This document shows, one piece after another, positions 8,460 through 14,610 of a stretch of DNA of 15,398 nucleotides (position 1 is its first letter; every line of letters starts with the position of its first letter). Below the pieces are notes generated by a model. That model was not told the DNA's origin and did no database searches. It was given only the letters and a program-made list of their open reading frames with translations. The stretch is taken from the NCBI GenBank assembly GCA_944325475.1, contig CALVAF010000007.1, positions 1 to 15,398 on the forward strand. The letters run 5' to 3'. The position numbers and the translations under genes are program-made. Source of the stretch: an uncultured Helicobacter sp. Lineage in GTDB: Bacteria; Campylobacterota; Campylobacteria; Campylobacterales; Helicobacteraceae.

Positions 8460-8465
8460 ATTATA
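8460..8465 (-). promoter_or_regulatory. -10 box of the bamA operon
   Basis: A perfect TATAAT on the minus strand, 37 nt upstream of the bamA ATG, would start transcription near 8453 and give a leader of about 30 nt with the AAGGTG ribosome site. It is the only good candidate in the 124-bp divergent gap for this strand. Confidence 0.6.
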
Positions 8466-8509
8466 TCTTTTTTGACTTTAAAGCTAACAAAACTAAAGCA
8501 AAGAAGCTA

Positions 8510-8515
8510 TATAAT
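8510..8515 (+). promoter_or_regulatory. -10 box of tyrA
   Basis: TATAAT, 31 nt upstream of the tyrA ATG, would start transcription near 8522. It sits 44 bp from the opposing bamA -10 box, so the two promoters face away from each other with room for little more than two RNA polymerase footprints. The ribosome site for tyrA is weak (GTGGAAA). Confidence 0.6.
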
Positions 8516-8546
8516 TTGACAAAAATTTACTAAAAAGCGTGGAAAA

Positions 8547-9374
8547 ATGCAAGCAGGAATCATCGGATTAGGATTAATCGGCGGCTCTTTGGGGTTAGCT
8601 TTAAAAGAAAATGGAATGTTTAAAAGGATTGTAGGGCTTGATAACAATGAGATTCATCTGCAACAAGCACTCTCATTAGGGCTTATTGATGAGGGCGTGG
8701 AGTTAGAGGAAATCAAGCTTTGTGATGTGATTTTTCTTGCTACGCCTGTGGAGGCGATTTTAGAGATTTTACCCAAACTCATCGGAATTGCCCATCACAC
8801 AACCATTATCGATTTAGGTAGTACCAAATACCTCATCTCCCAAAATATCCCCAAAGAAATCCGCAAAAACTTCGTGTGCGCCCACCCTATGAGTGGGACA
8901 GAAAACTTCGGTCCAAAGGCAGCTTTTAGAGAATTGCTACCCCACCATATCGTAGTTTTAACCGACTTGGAACAAAGCGGGGAATTTCAAGCTACAATGG
9001 CAAAAGAAATTTTTGTCTCCCTAAAAATGAATATTATCAAAATGGATTCCAAATCCCACGATAATCATGCTGCTTTTATTAGTCATTTGCCCCACATTAT
9101 CAGCTACGCCATTGCCAACACCGTCCTAGCCCAACAAAACCCAAAAGACATTCTAAGCCTTGCTGGTGGAGGGTTTAAAAGCATGGTAAGAATCGCCAAA
9201 AGCTCCCCTAAAATGTGGAGTGACATCGCCAAGCAAAATCAAAAAGAATTACTAAAATCCCTTGACTTTTTTCAAAAAGAGCTTGATTTTGCCATCTCTC
9301 TTATCCAAAATGAAAAATGGGACGAACTTTCAAAATGGATGCAAAAAGCTAACTCGCTTTATGAGATTTTCTAA
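8547..9374 (+). CDS. tyrA: Prephenate dehydrogenase
   Basis: TyrA oxidatively decarboxylates prephenate to 4-hydroxyphenylpyruvate, the committed step to tyrosine. The 275-residue protein is a stand-alone dehydrogenase with no chorismate mutase or ACT domain. Seen: N-terminal dinucleotide-binding motif GLGLIGGSLG (7-16) with an Asp after beta-2 (Asp32, NAD preference); the catalytic-region motif HPMSGTE (113-119, His113); SHLPH (179-183); and AGGGFKSMVRIAKSSPKMW (206-224), all typical of the family. The ATG at 8547 gives the exact N-terminus expected for a Rossmann domain (MQAGIIGLG). It has its own TATAAT and is divergent from bamA. Its TAA overlaps the stop codon of the convergent antiporter gene by 3 nt, so there is no space for a conventional terminator between them. 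Confidence 0.95.
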   Translation: MQAGIIGLGLIGGSLGLALKENGMFKRIVGLDNNEIHLQQALSLGLIDEGVELEEIKLCDVIFLATPVEAILEILPKLIGIAHHTTIIDLGSTKYLISQNIPKEIRKNFVCAHPMSGTENFGPKAAFRELLPHHIVVLTDLEQSGEFQATMAKEIFVSLKMNIIKMDSKSHDNHAAFISHLPHIISYAIANTVLAQQNPKDILSLAGGGFKSMVRIAKSSPKMWSDIAKQNQKELLKSLDFFQKELDFAISLIQNEKWDELSKWMQKANSLYEIF

Positions 9375-10543
9375 GTCACTCCAGTAAAATCTTTTGTCTT
9401 ATAATGGCTAATAAACTTAATGCAAATTGTTAGCAAAATCCCCTCTAGTAGCGCTGCGATGATAAAGGCATAATATTCCTCGGTGCCAATAGCCCCAAAC
9501 TGCTTCCCAAGCTGTGCTGTGGCGACTAAAAAGGTAAGCGGCATCGAATGGCTAAAGGCAAAAAGTAGCACTTCCCTATAACTTGAAAAATATTTGCGAT
9601 ACACCACAAATGCCCCAATCACCCTTAAAAGCACCATAGTTGAGATAATCACAAACACTTCTGAAAACAAATGTGGTTTTTGAAAAATGAGATTCAAATC
9701 CAAAGTTGAGCCAACATACACAAAAAACAAAGGCACAAAAAAACCAAAGCCAATTTCATTAAGCTTTTCTGCCAAGCCCTTTTGATGATGGAAATAAGTC
9801 GCTAAAATCATGCCTGCCAAAAACGCCCCAAGCACCCGCTCTAAGTCCAAGATTTGTGCGATTCCAATCATGGTTAAAAACAACATTACGCTAAAGCGAA
9901 TGTCTTGATTCTTGCTTGATTCTTGTGGAATCACATAAAATTTCAGCGTTGGAAACCACCAAAACAAAATGTTTGCCACCTTAAAAATCCCCACAATCAC
10001 GCCTAAAAAAGCAAAAAGCACAAAAAGCGTTTCATAGAGCTTTAAAGTGATTCCATACGAATACACACCATTTAAAAGCACCAACACTACAATACTAATA
10101 AGCTCACCCAAAATCCCAACATTTAACGCCATTTGCAGCCATTGCGTGTTTTTAGGATATTCTCGTAAAAGCGCCATAATCATGCCTAAACTCATAACCG
10201 GTAAGGCTGCAATATAAAATACTGATAGCCCATTATAAAACACATACAAAAGCGCTATGCCATAAAGCATAAAAAAATACGCACTTGCAGACTTTAAAAA
10301 CTGAATTCCAAGATTGCTAAAAGTCTTTAAATCCACCTCTAACCCACACAAAAACATCAAAAACAAAAAGCCAATGTGTGCCATAAATTCTAAAGAATCA
10401 AAATGCTTAAAAAATCCAAAATAAAACGCCAACGCCCCAAGCAAAATCTCTATAACCACCAAAGGCAGTCTTGTAAGTGTGCTAAAAAAGGGTGCTATGA
10501 CAATCAACAGCGAAATCACACCAAAGGTAATAATGTTATCCAT
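9371..10543 (-). CDS. CPA2-family cation/proton antiporter (KefB-like), membrane domain only
   Basis: The 390-residue protein is almost entirely hydrophobic, about 12 membrane spans, and matches the sodium/hydrogen exchanger domain of the CPA2 family, which moves Na+ or K+ against protons across the inner membrane. Diagnostic pieces are FLFLMFLCGLEVDL (59-72), GAFLAGMILA (239-248) and FFVPLFFVYVGSTLDL (268-283). It lacks the C-terminal RCK/TrkA-N domain of true KefB/KefC. In the central helix where many CPA2 proteins have a Gln-Asp pair, I read GILGELIS (143-150) with Glu147 instead, so ion specificity is open. The ATG at 10543 is supported by family length; GGAG at 10557-10560 is rather far (13 nt), and no alternative start lies closer. 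Expression is from an extended -10 at 10586-10594. I recall a kefB-like gene in H. pylori but cannot prove orthology. Confidence 0.85.
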   Translation of the reverse strand: MDNIITFGVISLLIVIAPFFSTLTRLPLVVIEILLGALAFYFGFFKHFDSLEFMAHIGFLFLMFLCGLEVDLKTFSNLGIQFLKSASAYFFMLYGIALLYVFYNGLSVFYIAALPVMSLGMIMALLREYPKNTQWLQMALNVGILGELISIVVLVLLNGVYSYGITLKLYETLFVLFAFLGVIVGIFKVANILFWWFPTLKFYVIPQESSKNQDIRFSVMLFLTMIGIAQILDLERVLGAFLAGMILATYFHHQKGLAEKLNEIGFGFFVPLFFVYVGSTLDLNLIFQKPHLFSEVFVIISTMVLLRVIGAFVVYRKYFSSYREVLLFAFSHSMPLTFLVATAQLGKQFGAIGTEEYYAFIIAALLEGILLTICIKFISHYKTKDFTGVT

Positions 10544-10585
10544 AAACTTGTAATGACTCCAAAAAAATTGTCAAAAAATTTGTGA

Positions 10586-10594
10586 AGTATAGCA
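10586..10594 (-). promoter_or_regulatory. Extended -10 promoter of the antiporter gene
   Basis: On the minus strand the sequence reads TGC-TATACT, a close match to an extended -10 element. Transcription would start near 10579 and leave a leader of about 36 nt before the ATG at 10543, containing GGAG at 10557-10560. Confidence 0.6.
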
Positions 10595-10641
10595 CCCTTA
10601 TGCTTTAAATCCCATTTCTTTTTTCATTCCTAAGTTATTTT

Positions 10642-10839
10642 GTCATTCCAAGAAGTCATAAGATTCGTAGCAATCTATCAATTTAAAAGCATGTATCTGT
10701 TGTATTAGCAACCAACCCACACTCACACATTAAACCTTCCTTACCCCCTATATTTAATTTTTGATTTGATAACTCCATTATTGCTTTTTGTTACTCAAAT
10801 CATAGATTGCTTCCTCTAATTCCTTATTTCAACAATGAC
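10642..10839. repeat. Degenerate palindromic element (GTCATT...AATGAC ends)
   Basis: The left arm runs from GTCATTCC at 10642 to GCAATCTAT ending at 10678; the right arm runs from ATAGATTGC at 10802 to CAATGACG ending at 10840. The reverse complement of the left arm matches the right arm at both ends (ATAGATTGCT and AATGAC) and partly in between (TTAT, TTC). The wording resembles a widespread intergenic repeat class whose copies read GTCATTGCGAG... GCAATCTA and mirror each other. About 123 bp of AT-rich, non-coding DNA separates the arms. A further TCATTCC lies at 10624-10630, just outside the left arm. I infer a decayed non-autonomous element; no transposase is present. Confidence 0.5.
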
Positions 10840-10902
10840 GCAACAAAAAATGATTCTAAAAAGATTAACAAACTCCAAAAACTCTATATTTGGTTTTTTT
10901 TG

Positions 10903-10918
10903 TAAAATCGGCTAAAAT
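10903..10918 (+). promoter_or_regulatory. Promoter region of the DUF502-mqnP-thrB-infB operon
   Basis: Two overlapping candidates, TAAAAT at 10903-10908 (after a T8 tract and TG) and TAAAAT at 10913-10918 (after GGC), lie 38-55 nt upstream of the GTG start. The second would give a leader of about 32 nt. The first follows a T-rich stretch as is common in Helicobacter promoters. I cannot decide between them. Confidence 0.45.
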
Positions 10919-10956
10919 TCCTAGATTATTTTACCTCCTCAAAAAAAAGGAAGATT

Positions 10957-11499
10957 GTGAAGGAATTAGTTGCAAAAATTAGCAAGGGGATTTTTGCGAT
11001 TCTGCCATTTTTATTGCTATTTTGGATTTTTTCTTTTGTGTATGAGTTTTGTGCGGCGATTTTTTATTCTATCTTTGGAATCACCAATGCAAATCTTTTC
11101 ATCACATTTTTAATCTTTGCCATCACTCTTGCCTTACTCTATTACATCGGGCATTTGGTGGATAAAAATAAGGAATTCCTACTCATTCGCATAACCGAAA
11201 TAATTATTGCCAAGATTCCAGTGGTTAAAAGCATTTATTCTGGAATCAAAGAAGTCTTAAATATCTTTTCTGGCAAAAATCAAGAAGGCTATCTTGGCGT
11301 GGCTTATGTGAATGTCGGAAATATGCAATTTATAGGCTTTATTACTAAAGAAGAAGGCGAACATTATTGGGTTTTTATCCCCACCACCCCAAACCCCACT
11401 TCAGGCTTTATTTTAAAAATCCATAAAGACAACATCAAAATATCAGATTTATCTATTAGCGATGGCTTCAAAAAAATCATTTCTTTAGGAGTCAAATAG
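10957..11499 (+). CDS. DUF502 family inner-membrane protein
   Basis: The 180-residue product belongs to the DUF502 family, whose function is not established. Seen: two membrane helices at about 9-31 and 44-66, then the conserved KIPVVKSIYSGIKEV (about 88-102) and VFIPTTPNPTSGFI (about 139-152), which define the family; the C-terminal half is probably soluble. The start is a GTG at 10957 with AGGA at 10948-10951. A leader sequence ACCTCCT at 10933-10939 could pair with it. The gene opens a compact seven-gene operon, and its TAG overlaps the GTG start of mqnP by one base, so the two are probably translationally coupled. That hints at a membrane job alongside the prenyltransferase, but the neighbour may be incidental. 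Confidence 0.88.
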   Translation: MKELVAKISKGIFAILPFLLLFWIFSFVYEFCAAIFYSIFGITNANLFITFLIFAITLALLYYIGHLVDKNKEFLLIRITEIIIAKIPVVKSIYSGIKEVLNIFSGKNQEGYLGVAYVNVGNMQFIGFITKEEGEHYWVFIPTTPNPTSGFILKIHKDNIKISDLSISDGFKKIISLGVK

Positions 11500-12353
11500 T
11501 GCTACAAAAAATAAAGGATTTTAGCGAACTTGTCATGTTTCAGCATAGTATTTTTTCACTGCCTTTTATTTTTATTGCGATGCTTACTGCCGCACAAGGG
11601 TGGTTTGGATGGAAACTCCTTGCCTTTGGCATAATTGCAAGCATTAGTGCAAGAAATTTTGCCATGGCATTTAACCGCTATGCTGATAGGAAATTTGATA
11701 GCACCAATCCACGCACACGCAATCGCCCAAGTGTCGATGGTAGAATCTCGCCCTCTGCTATGCTTGTTTTTATCGCGATTAATGCCGCTGTTTTTGTGTT
11801 TATGGGGTGGCTTATCAACCCTCTATGCTTTTATCTCTCAATACCCATTCTTGCTATTTTGGCAAGCTATTCTTTAATGAAACGATTCACTTCAGCAGCA
11901 CATTTGGTGTTGGGGCTTTCACTGGGATTAGCTCCTATTGCAGGAGTTGCAGCAGTGAGCGGGGAGATTCCGCTGTGGAGCGTGTGGCTTTGCTGTGGTG
12001 TTTTGTTTTGGGTAGCAGGGTTTGATTTGCTTTATTCCTTACAAGATATCCAACATGACAAAGCAGAAGGATTGTATTCTGTGCCAAGCGTTTTTGGAGT
12101 GCAAAACACACTTTGGATTTCACGGATTTTTCATCTTTTAACACTCATCTTTTGGGCTTTGTATCTTATTGATTCTAATCGTGGAATCTTTATGTGGATT
12201 GGGCTTTTAGTGGCAATTATAGCATTAAGCTACGAACAATTTTTGGTTTCAAAAAATTTCCAAAATATCCCCAAAGCCTTTTTTGTTGTCAATGGCTACC
12301 TTGGAATCATATTTTTTGGATTCTGTGTTTTGGATTTGATTTTTAGGGAGTAA
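11499..12353 (+). CDS. mqnP: UbiA-family prenyltransferase, putative menaquinone prenyltransferase MqnP
   Basis: UbiA-type enzymes attach a polyprenyl chain to an aromatic acceptor in the inner membrane. In organisms using the futalosine pathway the member called MqnP is assigned the prenylation of 1,4-dihydroxy-6-naphthoate. The 284-residue protein has about eight to nine membrane helices and both Asp-rich motifs that bind Mg-diphosphate: NxxxDxxxD at Asn59, Asp63 and Asp67 (NRYADRKFD), and the second at Asp176, Asp183 and Asp187 (DLLYSLQDIQHD). It also has the family-typical NPRTRNRP (70-77) and SYSLMKRFT (123-131). The start is a GTG sharing its G with the DUF502 stop, with AGGAG at 11487-11491. 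Presence of mqnC in the same window and the absence of any ubiquinone gene favour MqnP over UbiA; substrate assignment is by inference. Confidence 0.9.
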   Translation: MLQKIKDFSELVMFQHSIFSLPFIFIAMLTAAQGWFGWKLLAFGIIASISARNFAMAFNRYADRKFDSTNPRTRNRPSVDGRISPSAMLVFIAINAAVFVFMGWLINPLCFYLSIPILAILASYSLMKRFTSAAHLVLGLSLGLAPIAGVAAVSGEIPLWSVWLCCGVLFWVAGFDLLYSLQDIQHDKAEGLYSVPSVFGVQNTLWISRIFHLLTLIFWALYLIDSNRGIFMWIGLLVAIIALSYEQFLVSKNFQNIPKAFFVVNGYLGIIFFGFCVLDLIFRE

Positions 12354-12364
12354 AAGGGGTTAAA

Positions 12365-12901
12365 ATGGAAAATTTACAAAAAAGCCGTCTCATTGACACT
12401 GCGCTAAAAATCCGCTATGACACCGCTCATAGCAATGCTGAAGAATTTGCGCTGGAATTTAACAAACTCACTCAAAGTGATGAAGACCCCATAGGCGAAT
12501 GGTTGCGTCTAATGCGCGCTAAAAAAGGCAATCTTGATAGTGAAAACACAATTGTCTTAGAGCTACTTGTTGAGATTTACCGCAAGTTGGAATTACTCGA
12601 ACACAAAATACAAGGCGACACCAAAATCTACACTCCCCTAGCTTATGAGGGGCTCATTACAACCATCGGACATAGTTGCTTTGCGCTTAGAGATTCCACA
12701 TTGCAAGAAAACACATTGTATTATGGTAGGGTAGAGCTGCCAACTTTCCCCACTCGAATCATTCCTATTTATTTTATTTTTCACACTCATTTAGCTTTGG
12801 TAGAAAAGATTCACGCACGCGATGAAAACGAATGGGATAGCTATGTCGCTTCCAAAGAAAGGGCGCTTATCCGCTCTATCAAATCAAACAAAGGAGTTTA
12901 G
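12365..12901 (+). CDS. Hypothetical protein, 178 residues, soluble, unrecognised
   Basis: I do not recognise a family. The frame is well supported: ATG at 12365 with AAGGGG just upstream, 11 nt after mqnP and 2 nt before the next gene, base composition and codon use like its neighbours. The protein has no signal peptide or membrane helix. The first 100 residues look alpha-helical and charged (EEFALEFNKL, LLVEIYRKLELLEHKI). The second part, about 95-150, looks more beta-like (YGRVELPTFPTRIIPIYFIFH), followed by a charged helix with ARDENEWDSYVASKERAL. Only one Cys (CFALRD, near residue 105). No nucleotide-binding or metal motif is visible. It is probably a Campylobacterota-restricted protein co-transcribed with a membrane coiled-coil protein; a regulatory PilZ-like fold crossed my mind because of the beta part, but the RxxxR and D/NxSxxG motifs are not there. 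Confidence 0.85.
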   Translation: MENLQKSRLIDTALKIRYDTAHSNAEEFALEFNKLTQSDEDPIGEWLRLMRAKKGNLDSENTIVLELLVEIYRKLELLEHKIQGDTKIYTPLAYEGLITTIGHSCFALRDSTLQENTLYYGRVELPTFPTRIIPIYFIFHTHLALVEKIHARDENEWDSYVASKERALIRSIKSNKGV

Positions 12902-12903
12902 CA

Positions 12904-13446
12904 ATGCTAAATAATCAAAATGCTATGCTATGGATTGTTGTTGGAATTGCTGTTATTTTTATTCTTTTTTTATTTTATCTTTATTTCAAAGAAAGGGAAA
13001 GCACCAAACGTGCTAATCGCTATGAAACCTCAATTGAAGAGCTCAACAAAGAAGTCTATCGTCTCCAAAAAAAGCTTAAAGATTCAGAAAATCAGTTAGA
13101 AAAATTCCAACAAACCCTCAAACAGCAAATTTACCAAGAAACACGCCTAGAGATGAAAAATGTCCTTGATTCTAATCTTTTTACACAAATCTCCCCTCTC
13201 AAATCCGATATCCAAGCACTCCAAGAGGAATGGAGAGAGTATCAAGAAAAAACAGAAAATAAAATGGTTGTTTTAGAAGAGAGAATTAAAGAATTTGCCT
13301 ACACACCAAGCAATCCAACTAATATTGATGAAGGGCGTATTGTTTCAATGTATAAAGATGGCTGGAGTGTGGATTCAATTGCTAAAGAATTACGCATTGG
13401 CAAGGGTGAAGTGGAATTTACCCTCAAATTTGCCAATTTAGATTAA
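12904..13446 (+). CDS. Membrane-anchored coiled-coil protein with C-terminal HTH-like segment (SwrB/DUF6115-like)
   Basis: The 180-residue product has one N-terminal membrane helix (about 8-28) followed by a charged heptad-rich region predicted as coiled coil (about 30-130, e.g. SIEELNKEVYRLQKKLKDSE and QALQEEWREYQEKTENK). It ends in a short helix-turn-helix-like module (about 143-178) reading RIVSMYKDGWSVDSIAKELRIGKGEVEFTL. That architecture and the GxSxxxIAKxLxIGKGEVEF pattern resemble the C-terminus of SwrB and DUF6115/DUF2802 proteins, which often sit near flagellar genes in other bacteria. The topology implies a cytoplasmic coiled coil tethered to the inner membrane. The ATG at 12904 has AAGGAG at 12891-12896. 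Function is unknown; a role with the flagellar apparatus is a suggestion from resemblance only. From memory C. jejuni has a hypothetical gene at the same place before thrB. Confidence 0.86.
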   Translation: MLNNQNAMLWIVVGIAVIFILFLFYLYFKERESTKRANRYETSIEELNKEVYRLQKKLKDSENQLEKFQQTLKQQIYQETRLEMKNVLDSNLFTQISPLKSDIQALQEEWREYQEKTENKMVVLEERIKEFAYTPSNPTNIDEGRIVSMYKDGWSVDSIAKELRIGKGEVEFTLKFANLD

Positions 13447-13456
13447 AGGGGGCTTT

Positions 13457-14350
13457 ATGTTGTTACGTGTCCCTGCTACTAGCGCTAATCTAGGACCGGG
13501 ATTTGATAGCTTGGGATTAGCTTTAGATCTTTATAATTACTTTAGCCTCAAGCCTTCTAAATTTACCTCTATCCAAATCCACGGCGAAGGCTCTAAGAAT
13601 CCAAGATTAAGGATTGATAATGTTTTTGTAAGAATCTTCAATGAACAGCTAAAAAAACTCATTGACAAAACACTGCCTTTTAAATTTACCTTTGAAAACT
13701 CCATTCCCATTTCAAGAGGGCTAGGTAGTAGCTCTGCAGTGATTGTAGGGGCAATTAGTGCAGCTTTTAAAGTCGCTCAAATGCCCCTAGATAAGCAAAA
13801 GATTCTAGACCTTGCCCTGCATTATGAATCCCACCCTGATAATATCACACCAGCTTGTGTAGGAGGATTTAATGCTTGTATGCTCTCTCACAATCAAGTG
13901 CGTTTTATCAAAAAAACTCTACCAAGTAGCATTCAAGCCGTCATTGTCGTGCCTAATCAATCCATATCCACACACCTCTCACGCAAAACCCTCCCACAAA
14001 AATATTCCCAAAAAGATGCGATTTTTAACCTCTCTCACTCCACACTTCTAGCCAGTGCTTTTTTTGAAGAAAAATGGGAGTTATTAAGAGAAGCGAGCAT
14101 GGATAGATTCCACCAATTTTTCAGAATGAAGCAAATCCCAATCCTCTTTGAAGTGCAAAAAACTGCTCTTAATCATGGGGCATTGATGAGTACGCTATCA
14201 GGTAGTGGCTCGACTTTTTTTAACCTCTGTTTTAAAGACGACACACAGAACTTGCAAAAAGTGCTTACCAATAAATTTTCAAAATTCAAAGTTCTCTCCT
14301 TAAAATTTGATAACTTTGGGGTGGTTTTTGATGATGAATTTAAGTTCTAG
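13457..14350 (+). CDS. thrB: Homoserine kinase
   Basis: ThrB phosphorylates L-homoserine with ATP to O-phosphohomoserine, the substrate of threonine synthase. The 297-residue protein is a GHMP kinase with all three motifs: motif 1 VPATSANLGPGFDSLG (5-20), the ATP-binding loop PISRGLGSSSA (84-94), and motif 3 LSGSGSTFF (247-255). It also has ESHPDNITPACVGGF (124-138), characteristic of homoserine kinases rather than other GHMP members. The ATG at 13457 has an AGGGGG ribosome site and lies 10 nt after the coiled-coil gene. The thrB-ylxR-infB order is, as I recall, conserved in Campylobacter and Helicobacter. No threonine-attenuation leader is visible, as expected for an internal gene. Confidence 0.96.
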   Translation: MLLRVPATSANLGPGFDSLGLALDLYNYFSLKPSKFTSIQIHGEGSKNPRLRIDNVFVRIFNEQLKKLIDKTLPFKFTFENSIPISRGLGSSSAVIVGAISAAFKVAQMPLDKQKILDLALHYESHPDNITPACVGGFNACMLSHNQVRFIKKTLPSSIQAVIVVPNQSISTHLSRKTLPQKYSQKDAIFNLSHSTLLASAFFEEKWELLREASMDRFHQFFRMKQIPILFEVQKTALNHGALMSTLSGSGSTFFNLCFKDDTQNLQKVLTNKFSKFKVLSLKFDNFGVVFDDEFKF

Positions 14351-14352
14351 TT

Positions 14353-14361
14353 TGCTATAAT
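14353..14361 (+). promoter_or_regulatory. Extended -10 promoter immediately before ylxR
   Basis: TGC-TATAAT, starting 3 bases after the thrB stop, is the closest match to an extended -10 consensus in the whole window. A start about 7 nt downstream would fall near 14368, only some 3 nt before the ylxR ATG, bypassing the AGAGG ribosome site at 14362-14366. Either the ylxR transcript is nearly leaderless or the promoter mainly serves infB downstream. Confidence 0.5.
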
Positions 14362-14370
14362 AGAGGTTTT

Positions 14371-14610
14371 ATGTCTAATCCAATTAGAATGTGTGTGGTT
14401 TGTAGGGAAAGATTTGCACAAAAACAACTTATCCGCTTACAATACAAAGATTTAAAACTTAGCTATTTTGATGGGCAAGGGAGAAGCTTTTATGTTTGCA
14501 AACATTGCCAAAGCTCCCCAAAACTCGTTAATTGCATCGCTAAAGTTTGCAAAATCGATAAAAGATACAAAGAAATTTTACACGAATCATTAAAGGAGAT
14601 TTTTATATAA
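14371..14610 (+). CDS. ylxR: YlxR family (DUF448) RNA-binding protein
   Basis: YlxR is a small, basic protein of the nusA-infB region, thought to bind nucleic acid; a precise role here is not known. The 79-residue product has the family hallmark MCVVCRERFAQKQLIRL (7-23) and the GRSFYVCKHC stretch (37-46). The four Cys (8, 11, 43, 46) in two CxxC pairs look like a zinc-ribbon arrangement. The C-terminal helix is Lys-rich, as usual. The ATG at 14371 is preceded by AGAGG, and the TAA overlaps the infB start codon by one base (TAATG), which implies coupled translation with IF-2. Size and position match the family. Confidence 0.93.
   Translation: MSNPIRMCVVCRERFAQKQLIRLQYKDLKLSYFDGQGRSFYVCKHCQSSPKLVNCIAKVCKIDKRYKEILHESLKEIFI

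Larger units (their letters stand above)
10544..10956. other. 413-bp intergenic region between the antiporter and DUF502 genes
   Basis: This is the only long non-coding stretch in the window. The left 50 bp hold the antiporter promoter and leader, the middle (10642-10839) an imperfect palindromic element, and the right about 60 bp the promoter and leader of the DUF502 operon. No frame of convincing length or codon pattern is present, and I see no tRNA or known riboswitch. Confidence 0.8.

Noticed and set aside
8472..8477. TTGACT as a -35 box for tyrA
   Set aside because: It lies 32 bp from the TATAAT at 8510-8515, about twice the spacing that RNA polymerase accepts.
10679..10801. Possible small RNA or small gene between the arms of the palindromic element
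   Set aside because: No -10 consensus with a following hairpin and T run, no start codon with a ribosome site leading to a credible frame.
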